A DNA stretch of 64,000 nucleotides from Microbispora corallina (GTDB taxonomy: Bacteria > Actinomycetota > Actinomycetes > Streptosporangiales > Streptosporangiaceae): contig NZ_BOOC01000021.1 of assembly GCF_016863035.1 (NCBI RefSeq), forward strand, positions 1 to 64,000. The letters run 5' to 3'. Under the pieces are notes generated by a model, which was given only the letters and a program-made list of their open reading frames with translations, did no database searches and was not told the DNA's origin. Shown piece after piece: positions 9,557 to 16,278 of this stretch. The position numbers were made by a program, and so were the translations under genes. Each line of letters begins with the position of its first letter. The first letter of the stretch is position 1.

Positions 9557-10483
9557 TCAGGCCCCGACGGGACGGAGCGGGCTGACCGGCTCGGGCAGCG
9601 CCAGTCCCCGCGCCTTCCACAGCCGTCGCATCCGGTCGGGGTAGTCGGTGACGATCCCCGCCACGCCCATGTCGACGAGCCGGGAGGCGTCCTCGGGCTC
9701 GTTGACGGTCCAGGCGACGACCGGCAGGCCGCGGCGGGACGCGCTCTCCATCAGCGCCTCGTCGATCAGCGTGTGGTCGGGGGACAGCGTGGTCGCCCCC
9801 GCGATGTCCGCGGCCGCGGCGAGGTCGCCGCCGATCTCGTCGAGGCGGACGCCGTTCATCCAGGCCGGGCTCATCGTGGCCCGCTCGACCAGGGCGTACC
9901 GCTGATCCACGAGCGGCCGGGCCGCCTCCAGGATGCGCCAGTCGAAGCTGAGCAGGGCCGCCCGGGACAGCCGGTCGTGCCGGTCGAGCTCCTTGGCGAC
10001 GAGCTCGGTGAACCGCACCGGGTCGGCCGACAGCTCGGGCCGGGTCGGGTCGGACTTCAGCTCCACGTTGAGCCGCACCTTGTCGGCGCCGAGTGCCCCG
10101 ATGAGGCCCAGAACGGCGCCCAGCGTGGGCATCCGGGTGTCGGGGAGCGGCACCTGCGTCATCGCGAACCGGTCGTCCGGCCGCTGCGGCAGCCGGACGC
10201 CCACGTCGAGGGTGCGCAGCTGGGGCAACGTCAGCGAGATGATCGGCTTGCCGACGTACGGGAACATCTCGTCGCCCGGGTGCGCCATGCCGGTGTCGGC
10301 ACTGGTGACCGGGGACACCAGCAGGTCGTGGGTGAGGACGAGCTGGCCGTCGGCCGACATGGCCACGTCGAACTCCAGCGCGTCCACCCCGAGCTCCAGC
10401 GCGAAGGCCAGGCCGGGAAGGGTGTTCTCAGGTCTCAGCCCGCGCGCGCCGCGATGCCCGTGTAGCTCAACGTATCCCTGCAC
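9557..10483 (-). CDS. Glycerophosphodiester phosphodiesterase
   Basis: The 308-residue GDPD-family protein hydrolyses glycerophosphodiesters to glycerol 3-phosphate and an alcohol. The N-terminal catalytic signature is complete: HGHRGARGLRPENT, then DALEFDVAMSADGQLVLTHD, with the metal-binding Glu/Asp and both histidines. There is no signal peptide, so it is probably cytosolic. The start is GTG with AAGG about 10 bases upstream. It lies 84 bases after purA on the same strand. Confidence 0.92.
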   Translation of the reverse strand: MQGYVELHGHRGARGLRPENTLPGLAFALELGVDALEFDVAMSADGQLVLTHDLLVSPVTSADTGMAHPGDEMFPYVGKPIISLTLPQLRTLDVGVRLPQRPDDRFAMTQVPLPDTRMPTLGAVLGLIGALGADKVRLNVELKSDPTRPELSADPVRFTELVAKELDRHDRLSRAALLSFDWRILEAARPLVDQRYALVERATMSPAWMNGVRLDEIGGDLAAAADIAGATTLSPDHTLIDEALMESASRRGLPVVAWTVNEPEDASRLVDMGVAGIVTDYPDRMRRLWKARGLALPEPVSPLRPVGA

Positions 10484-10567
10484 AAGGGCGTACCTTACTG
10501 GGTCGTCCTCCGCGCGCCGGGCATCGCCGTGTTCCCGGCGCGCACACCACGAACCCGCCCAAACCGA

Positions 10568-11851
10568 TCAGATGAGGGACCGGAGCTGCAGCGTCTGCGT
10601 GCGGCCGGGCCCGACGCCGATCGCCGACACGGGCGCGCCGCTCATCTCCTCCAGGGCCCGGACGTACGACTGGGCGTTCGGCGGGAGGTCGTCGAACGTC
10701 TTGGCGCTGGTGATGTCCTCCTGCCAGCCGGGGAACTCCTCGTAGATCGGCGTGGCGTGGTGGAACTCGGTCTGCGTCATCGGGATCTCCTCGTGGCGCA
10801 CGCCGTTCACGTCGTAGGCCACGCAGACCGGGATGCGCTCCAGGCCCGACAGCACGTCGAGCTTGGTGAGGAAGAAGTCGGTGACGCCGTTGATCCGGGT
10901 GGCGTACCGGGCGATGACGGCGTCGAACCAGCCGCAGCGGCGGTTGCGCCCGGTGGTGACGCCGTACTCGCCGCCGGTCTGGCGCAGCCACTCGCCCTGC
11001 TCGTCGAGCAGCTCGGTGGGGAACGGCCCGGAGCCGACGCGGGTCGTGTACGCCTTGAGGATGCCGATGACCCGGGTGAGCCGGGTCGGCGGGATGCCCG
11101 ACCCCGCGCACGCGCCGCCCGAGGTGGGCGAGCTGGAGGTGACGAAGGGGTAGGTGCCGTGGTCGATGTCGAGCAGCGTGCCCTGGCCGCCCTCCAGCAG
11201 GACGACCTTGCCCTCGTCGAGCGCCCTGGACAGGACGAGCGAGGTGTCGGCGATGTGGGGGCGGAGCCGCTCGGCGTACCCGAGGTACTCGTCGAGCACC
11301 TTGGCCGGGTCGAGGCCGCGCCGGTTGTAGATCTTGGTGAGGATCTGGTTCTTCTCGCCGAGGGCGACCTCGATCTTCTTGCTCAGGATGCCCGGGTCGA
11401 GCAGGTCCTGCACGCGCACGCCCATGCGGTAGATCTTGTCGCCGTACGCGGGACCGATCCCGCGGCCGGTCGTGCCGATCCTGGCCTTGCCCAGGTAGCG
11501 CTCGGTCACCTTGTCGATGGCCTTGTGGTGGGGCATGATCAAATGCGCGTTCGCCGAGATCAGCAGGCGGTCGCACGAGATGCCGCGATCGGCCAGCCCG
11601 TCGATCTCGCCCAGGAGCACACCGGGGTCGATCACCACGCCGTTGCCGATCACAGGGATCACCTCGGGCGACAGCACTCCGGTGGGCAGGAGGTGCAGCG
11701 CGTACTTCTGGTCCCCGATCACCACGGTGTGACCCGCGTTGTTGCCCCCCTGGTAGCGGACGACGTAGTCGACGTCGCCGCCGAGCAGGTCGGTGGCCTT
11801 CCCCTTGCCCTCATCGCCCCACTGGGCGCCCACGAGAACGACAGCCGGCAT
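10568..11851 (-). CDS. purA: Adenylosuccinate synthetase (PurA)
   Basis: PurA converts IMP and aspartate to adenylosuccinate with GTP, the branch to AMP. The 427-residue protein begins [18 protein letters not shown], the GTP-binding N-terminus with the catalytic Asp and the GDEGKGK loop, and has [14 protein letters not shown] and [12 protein letters not shown] further on. A longer in-frame start at 11890 is less likely because GGGAG lies just upstream of 11851. It sits in a conserved actinomycete neighbourhood with the DUF3151 gene and fba. Confidence 0.96.
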   Translation of the reverse strand: MPAVVLVGAQWGDEGKGKATDLLGGDVDYVVRYQGGNNAGHTVVIGDQKYALHLLPTGVLSPEVIPVIGNGVVIDPGVLLGEIDGLADRGISCDRLLISANAHLIMPHHKAIDKVTERYLGKARIGTTGRGIGPAYGDKIYRMGVRVQDLLDPGILSKKIEVALGEKNQILTKIYNRRGLDPAKVLDEYLGYAERLRPHIADTSLVLSRALDEGKVVLLEGGQGTLLDIDHGTYPFVTSSSPTSGGACAGSGIPPTRLTRVIGILKAYTTRVGSGPFPTELLDEQGEWLRQTGGEYGVTTGRNRRCGWFDAVIARYATRINGVTDFFLTKLDVLSGLERIPVCVAYDVNGVRHEEIPMTQTEFHHATPIYEEFPGWQEDITSAKTFDDLPPNAQSYVRALEEMSGAPVSAIGVGPGRTQTLQLRSLI

Positions 11852-12046
11852 GGTCCTACTCCCGCGACAAAACGAAAACCCCTGACGCAAGCGCGGCAGG
11901 GGCCTCTTGCAAACAGAGACTACCCGAGTGCCCCCGTGTGGGTGAACGGGATCTTACGTACGGATGCTCCCCTTTTCCCGGCCCGGCCGCCGCGCGAGGC
12001 GGCGGCGGGCCGGGAGGACGTCAGGGGGACCGCCGCGGGCGCGAGG

Positions 12047-12469
12047 TCACGTGGTGGCCGTGAGAACCCGCGCGGCCTCCTCGCTGCTGTCGCGGAGGAA
12101 CTGGGCGCACCGCTCGGCCTCGTCCTTCTCCCCGATCGCCTGGGCCGCCCGGGCCAGGGCGTTCAGGCAGCGCAGGAACCCCTGGTTGGGCTCGTGGTCC
12201 CACGGGACGGGCCCGAAGCCCTTCCAGCCCGCCCTGCGGAGCTGGTCCAGCCCCCGGTGGTAGCCGGTGCGCGCGAAGGCGTAGGAGGTGACCGCGTGCC
12301 CGGCCGCGAAGTAGTCGTCGGCGAGAACGGCCCAGGCCGCCGAGTAGGCGGGGAAGCGCGCGGCCACGTCGGCCGCCTTGGCGCCCGATTCGAGCATCTG
12401 CCGCGCGTCGGGGTTGTCCGGCAGCAGGGTGGGCGGCGGACCGCCAAGGAGGTTCTCGTGCGTTTCCAT
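12047..12469 (-). CDS. DUF3151-family protein
   Basis: The 140-residue cytosolic protein begins METHENLLGGPPPT. It contains the region FPAYSAAWAVLADDYF and the Trp/Gly-rich stretch GWKGFGPVPWDHEPNQGFL that I associate with DUF3151. It is helical throughout, perhaps TPR-like. A GTG two codons upstream (12475) is an alternative start. The function is unknown; its position between fba and purA is conserved in actinomycetes (recalled, not checked). Confidence 0.85.
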   Translation of the reverse strand: METHENLLGGPPPTLLPDNPDARQMLESGAKAADVAARFPAYSAAWAVLADDYFAAGHAVTSYAFARTGYHRGLDQLRRAGWKGFGPVPWDHEPNQGFLRCLNALARAAQAIGEKDEAERCAQFLRDSSEEAARVLTATT

Positions 12470-12521
12470 GAGCACAGTCTTACCTGTAAGGCCGCTGAAT
12501 GAGTATGGCCGATCATGGAAA

Positions 12522-12550
12522 CGGGGGATCGATGTCGTATCGATCCCCCG
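12522..12550 (-). terminator. Strong terminator hairpin after fba
   Basis: CGGGGGATCGAT, loop of 5 bases, ATCGATCCCCCG form a perfect 12-bp stem, 16 bases after the fba stop. TTTCC follows on the minus strand. Confidence 0.75.
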
Positions 12551-12566
12551 CTCCGCCGAGGTGGAA

Positions 12567-13589
12567 CTACTTGATCTTGGTGCCCGCGGACTTGAGCTGC
12601 CGGCAGGCCTCGACCACGCGCTGCGCCATGCCCGCCTCGGCGGCCTTGCCGTACGCGCGGGGGTCGTAGGCCTTCTTGTTGCCGACGTCGCCGTCGACCT
12701 TGAGGACGCCGTCGTAGTTGCGGAACATGTGGTCCGCGATCGGCCGGGTGAAGGCGTACTGCGTGTCGGTGTCGATGTTCATCTTCACCACGCCGTACGA
12801 GATGGCCTCGTGGATCTCCTCGAGAGCGGAGCCGGAGCCGCCGTGGAAGACCAGGTAGAACGGCTTCTCCTTGCCGTACTTGGCGCCGACGGCGTCCTGG
12901 ATCTCCTTGAGCACGCTCGGGCGCAGCTTGACGTGGCCCGGCTTGTAGACGCCGTGGACGTTGCCGAACGTGGCGGCCACGATGTAGCGGCCGCGCTCGC
13001 CCAGGCCGAGGGACTCGGCGACGGCGAGGGCGTCCTCGGCCGTGGTGTAGAGCTTCTCGTTCATCTCGCCGACGATGCCGTCCTCCTCGCCGCCGACGAC
13101 GCCGATCTCGACCTCGAGGACGACCTTGGCCGCGGCGGTCTTGTCGAGCAGCTCGGAGGCGATCTGCAGGTTCTCGTCGAGCGGCACGGCGGACCCGTCC
13201 CACATGTGCGACTGGAACAGCGGGTCCTGCCCGCGGGCGACGCGCTCCGCGGAGATCTCCAGCAGCGGGCGCACGAACGAGCCCAGCTTGTCCTTCGGGC
13301 AGTGGTCGGTGTGCAGGGCGACCGTCACGGGGTACTTCTCGGCGACCACACGGGCGAACTCGGCGAAGGCCACCGAGCCGGTCACCATGTCCTTCACCGT
13401 GGTGCCAGAAAGGAACTCCGCGCCACCGGTCGACACCTGGACGATTCCGTCGCTCTCCGCCTCCGCGAAACCGCGAAGGGCCGCGTGCAACGTCTGCGAC
13501 GAGGTCACATTGATCGCCGGATATGCGAACCCGCCTGCTTTGGCGCGGTCGAACATCTCGGCGTAGACCTCGGGAGTGGCGATAGGCAT
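12567..13589 (-). CDS. fba: Class II fructose-bisphosphate aldolase
   Basis: The zinc enzyme of glycolysis and gluconeogenesis cleaves fructose 1,6-bisphosphate to DHAP and glyceraldehyde 3-phosphate. The 340-residue protein shows VALHTDHCPKDK (catalytic Asp and zinc His), VLEVEIGVVGGEEDG, GNVHGVYKPGHV and the phosphate loop VFHGGSGS. AAGGAG lies 11 bases before the ATG. It is expressed as a single gene, ending in a strong hairpin, and is divergent from dedA. Confidence 0.96.
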   Translation of the reverse strand: MPIATPEVYAEMFDRAKAGGFAYPAINVTSSQTLHAALRGFAEAESDGIVQVSTGGAEFLSGTTVKDMVTGSVAFAEFARVVAEKYPVTVALHTDHCPKDKLGSFVRPLLEISAERVARGQDPLFQSHMWDGSAVPLDENLQIASELLDKTAAAKVVLEVEIGVVGGEEDGIVGEMNEKLYTTAEDALAVAESLGLGERGRYIVAATFGNVHGVYKPGHVKLRPSVLKEIQDAVGAKYGKEKPFYLVFHGGSGSALEEIHEAISYGVVKMNIDTDTQYAFTRPIADHMFRNYDGVLKVDGDVGNKKAYDPRAYGKAAEAGMAQRVVEACRQLKSAGTKIK

Positions 13590-13756
13590 CGGGAGTCATC
13601 TCCTTCTGGGACGGTAACCGGCGCTGGCCAGTATCCCCAAGGCCATGCCGATCAGGGAAGCGCGGGGTCACCCGCGCTCATCTCACGGTTTCACGGTTGT
13701 CGAGCGCGCCTGTCGCTTCTCAGTCTGATCTCATTCCGGACAGGTAGGCTCACCCC

Positions 13757-14437
13757 GTGGACGTGCTCTTGGATCTTCTTGACCCGAAGTGGTGGCTGGG
13801 CATGCTCGGCGCCTTCGCGACGATCGGTGTCATCGCCATCGTATTCGCCGAGACGGGCCTTCTTGTCGGGTTCTTCCTGCCCGGCGACTCGCTTCTGGTC
13901 ACCGCGGGCATCTTCAGCACGGCCGCCGCCGCACACGGTTTCGGGATCGCCCCGCTCTCCCTGCCCACGCTTCTGGTGTTCGCGCCGATAGCGGCCATCG
14001 CCGGCGCGCAGTTCGGCCATTTCCTCGGGGCGAGGTTCGGCAGGAAACTGTTCGACAAGCCCGACTCGCGGCTGTTCAAGCGGGAGCACGTCGACAAGGC
14101 GGAGTACTACTTCGAGAAGTTCGGCCCGGCCAAGGCCGTGGTCGCCGCCCGGTTCATGCCGATCGTCCGCACGTTCATGAACCCGGTCGCCGGCGTGCTG
14201 GAGATGGACGCGCGGCGCTTCTTCGTCTGGAACGCCCTGGGCGGCGTCGTGTGGGTGGAGGCGCTGCTCCTGCTCGGCTACTTCCTGGGCAGCAAGGTCG
14301 AGGGCATCGACAAGTACATCCTCCCCGGGGTCTTCGTGGTGGTCCTGCTGTCGGTCATCCCGATCGTCCGCGAGGTGCTGAAGAGCCGCAAAGCCGCAGC
14401 GCTGGAGCCCAAGGGCCGCCACCACGCCCCGAGGTAG
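13757..14437 (+). CDS. DedA-family membrane protein
   Basis: The 226-residue polytopic membrane protein has the DedA (SNARE-associated, PF09335) signatures: FAETGLLVGFFLPGDSLL near the N-terminus and FGPAKAVVAARFMPIVRTF in the centre, including the conserved Arg of the FxGR/RF-type motif. About five to six hydrophobic segments are present. DedA proteins act as lipid or undecaprenyl-phosphate carriers. The start is GTG, divergent from fba over 167 bases. Confidence 0.9.
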   Translation: MDVLLDLLDPKWWLGMLGAFATIGVIAIVFAETGLLVGFFLPGDSLLVTAGIFSTAAAAHGFGIAPLSLPTLLVFAPIAAIAGAQFGHFLGARFGRKLFDKPDSRLFKREHVDKAEYYFEKFGPAKAVVAARFMPIVRTFMNPVAGVLEMDARRFFVWNALGGVVWVEALLLLGYFLGSKVEGIDKYILPGVFVVVLLSVIPIVREVLKSRKAAALEPKGRHHAPR

Positions 14438-14493
14438 GCCGTTTGTGACTCGCCAGTACTGAGATATCCCTCACACCCGCTACTCTCCGGGTT

Positions 14494-14934
14494 GTGGGAC
14501 GCCACAGGTCTGACCCGCTCGGCATCGCCAGGCTCGCCCTCGCCGGCCTGGCCGTGGTGCTGCTGCTCGCGCTGCTGGTGATAGGGGCGAGATCCCTGTT
14601 CTCCGCCCTGGGATCGGACGAGGCCGCTCCCGCCTCCGGTCCCCCGTCCACGAGCATCGCGGGCTCGCCCACGCCCGCCGCCTCCCGCGTCCCCACGGTG
14701 CGCATCGTCTGCCAGGCGGACAGGTGCCCCGTCTTCGTCCGCGTCCCGGGCGGGGACGTGCTCATCGACCGCGACATGACCAAGGGCGAGCAGGCGTCCT
14801 ACTTCGACCCGGAGCTCGCCGTCGTCCTGGACGACGCCGCCACGGTCGCCGTCGAGCAGAACGGCACGGCTCGCCCGGCCGGGCAGCCGGGCGAGCGCCA
14901 GTCGTTCAAGGTGACGAGATCCCAAGGTCGGTGA
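14494..14934 (+). CDS. Membrane-anchored protein with RodZ-C-like (DUF4115) domain
   Basis: The 146-residue protein has a short basic N-terminus, one membrane helix (about residues 13 to 34) and a Ser/Pro/Ala-rich linker. The extracytoplasmic domain of about 75 residues (VRIVCQADRCPVFVRVPGG onward) matches the pattern of the RodZ C-terminal beta-domain. It contains a close cysteine pair (CQADRC). The usual cytoplasmic HTH of RodZ is absent. The GTG start lies 56 bases after the DedA gene, so cotranscription is likely. Its 3' end overlaps the end of convergent pyrE by 29 bases. Confidence 0.7.
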   Translation: MGRHRSDPLGIARLALAGLAVVLLLALLVIGARSLFSALGSDEAAPASGPPSTSIAGSPTPAASRVPTVRIVCQADRCPVFVRVPGGDVLIDRDMTKGEQASYFDPELAVVLDDAATVAVEQNGTARPAGQPGERQSFKVTRSQGR

Positions 14935-15448
14935 GCGTGTAGGCGGAGCGGTACGGCACACCGGCGCCGGCCAGCGCCTCGTCGCCGCCGCGGTGCACGA
15001 TCGTCGCGATCCCGACCACCTCGGCGCCCGCCTCGCGCAGCGCCTCCACGGCGGTGAGCACCGAGCCGCCCGTGGTGGTCGTGTCCTCCACGGCCAGCAC
15101 CCGGCGTCCCGCCACGTCCGGACCCTCGACCCTGCGCTGCAGGCCGTGGGCCTTGCCCGCCTTCCGCACCACGAACGCGTCGAGCGCCCTGCCGCGGGCC
15201 GCCGCCGCGTGCAGCATCGCGGTCGCCACGGGGTCGGCCCCCAGCGTCAGGCCGCCCACCGCCTCGTACCCCAGGTCCTCGGTCAGGTCGAGCATGACCC
15301 GGCCCACCAGCGGCGCGGCGACGCCGTCCAGCGTGATGCGGCGCAGGTCCACGTACCAGTCGGCCTCCTTGCCGGAGGACAGCACGACCCGGCCGTGCAC
15401 GATCCCCTTGTTCTTGATCTCGTCCAGGAGTCTGTCGCGGTCACCCAT
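14906..15448 (-). CDS. pyrE: Orotate phosphoribosyltransferase (PyrE)
   Basis: PyrE makes OMP from orotate and PRPP in pyrimidine synthesis. The 180-residue protein has the PRPP-binding loop VLAVEDTTTTGGSVL, the N-terminal GRVVLSSGKEADWYVDL and the flexible catalytic stretch RKAGKAHGLQRRVEG. The ATG at 15448 lies in a CCATGG shared with the plus-strand TetR start, so the two genes diverge from overlapping start codons. A longer start at 15511 would run inside the TetR gene and is unlikely. Confidence 0.93.
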   Translation of the reverse strand: MGDRDRLLDEIKNKGIVHGRVVLSSGKEADWYVDLRRITLDGVAAPLVGRVMLDLTEDLGYEAVGGLTLGADPVATAMLHAAAARGRALDAFVVRKAGKAHGLQRRVEGPDVAGRRVLAVEDTTTTGGSVLTAVEALREAGAEVVGIATIVHRGGDEALAGAGVPYRSAYTLTDLGISSP

Positions 15449-16220
15449 GGTGCTCAGCGTACGGGCGGCCCGGCGATGGAAGGTCGCCGAGTACGGCGCC
15501 GGCGTCACCACCAGTCAGATCGCGCGGGCCGCCGGCATCGGGGAGGGCACCATCTTCCGCGTCTTCGCCGACAAGGACGAGCTGATGGGCGCCTGCGCGG
15601 CCGAGGCGATGAATCCCGACCACGTCCTGCGGGAGCTGACCTCGATCTCCGTCGACGACCCCCTTCCCGCGCGGCTCGTGCAGGCCGCCGAGGCCCTGGG
15701 CGCCCATCTGCGGCGGATGGGGACCGTGCTCGGCGCGCTGCACGCCTCCGGCGTCCGGCGGGAGCGGTCCGCGGGCGAACGGCCTTCCGCAGGTGAGGAG
15801 CCCTCCGCAGGCGACAGGCCTTCCATGGGTGAGGGGCCTTCCGCGGGAGGGCGGCCTTCCGGCGGCGGTCGCGAGCGGTCGTTGCGCGCCGTCCGCGAGG
15901 CGGTGGCCGAGCTCGTGGAGCCCGACCGGGACGCCCTCCGGATGGATCCGGAGCGGGTCGCGACGTACTTCCTGGGCCTGCTGTTCGCCCGGCTCCCCCT
16001 GACCGGAGACGAGCCGGAGCCGACGCCGGAGGAGTTCGTCGACGTCCTCCTGCACGGCGTCCTCGCCGCCGGCCGGGGGCCGCGTGACCGTCGGCCTGAA
16101 CCGCACCATCGTCCCCGCCGCCGACAACGGCGCGGCGGCCCGCTTCCTCGCCTCGATCATGGGTCGGGAGGTGTCGCCGGCCTGACGGTTACCCGCGGTA
16201 AAGGGCGGGCTTCGGTTTAG
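15447..16220 (+). CDS. TetR-family regulator with repeat insert and abnormal C-terminus
   Basis: The DNA-binding half is clear: VTTSQIARAAGIGEGTIFRVFADKDEL is the TetR recognition segment. The normal first helix is poorly conserved (LSVRAARRWKVAEYGAG), and the frame begins at the very ATG that overlaps the pyrE start. Residues about 106 to 141 are a PSAG-type repeat insert, specified by six 18-bp tandem units. After TPEEFVDVLLHGVLAAG the frame turns Arg-rich because it reads out of phase through a glyoxalase remnant and stops at 16220. The gene may be functional with a frayed tail, or in decay. Confidence 0.6.
   Translation: MVLSVRAARRWKVAEYGAGVTTSQIARAAGIGEGTIFRVFADKDELMGACAAEAMNPDHVLRELTSISVDDPLPARLVQAAEALGAHLRRMGTVLGALHASGVRRERSAGERPSAGEEPSAGDRPSMGEGPSAGGRPSGGGRERSLRAVREAVAELVEPDRDALRMDPERVATYFLGLLFARLPLTGDEPEPTPEEFVDVLLHGVLAAGRGPRDRRPEPHHRPRRRQRRGGPLPRLDHGSGGVAGLTVTRGKGRASV
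15763..15870 (+). repeat. Six tandem 18-bp units inside the TetR gene
   Basis: The units follow the pattern GGCCTTCCGCAGGTGAGG with 2 to 6 changes each. The 18-bp period keeps the frame and encodes variants of a P-S-A-G-[ED]-x hexapeptide between two helices of the ligand-binding domain. Confidence 0.8.
16084..16185 (+). pseudogene. N-terminal remnant of a glyoxalase/VOC protein
   Basis: In the frame starting GTG at 16084, 33 codons read VTVGLNRTIVPAADNG, then AAARFLASIMG and a TGA. This is the typical first beta-alpha unit of a VOC (glyoxalase-fold) enzyme, and nothing after the stop continues the fold. It lies inside the 3' end of the TetR frame. Inference: a TetR-VOC gene pair was truncated by deletion. 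Confidence 0.55.
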
Positions 16221-16236
16221 CCAGGACGTGGATTGC

Positions 16237-16265
16237 GGAATGTAACGCGGTGCAACTCATCGTAA
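16237..16265 (+). promoter_or_regulatory. Possible ECF-type promoter of the sigma fusion gene
   Basis: GGAAT at 16237 and TCGTAA at 16260 are separated by 18 bases, and the ATG follows 14 bases later. GGAAT resembles ECF -35 elements, which would allow autoregulation. This is a weak prediction by eye. Confidence 0.25.
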
Positions 16266-16278
16266 TCGCGAGGTCGCA

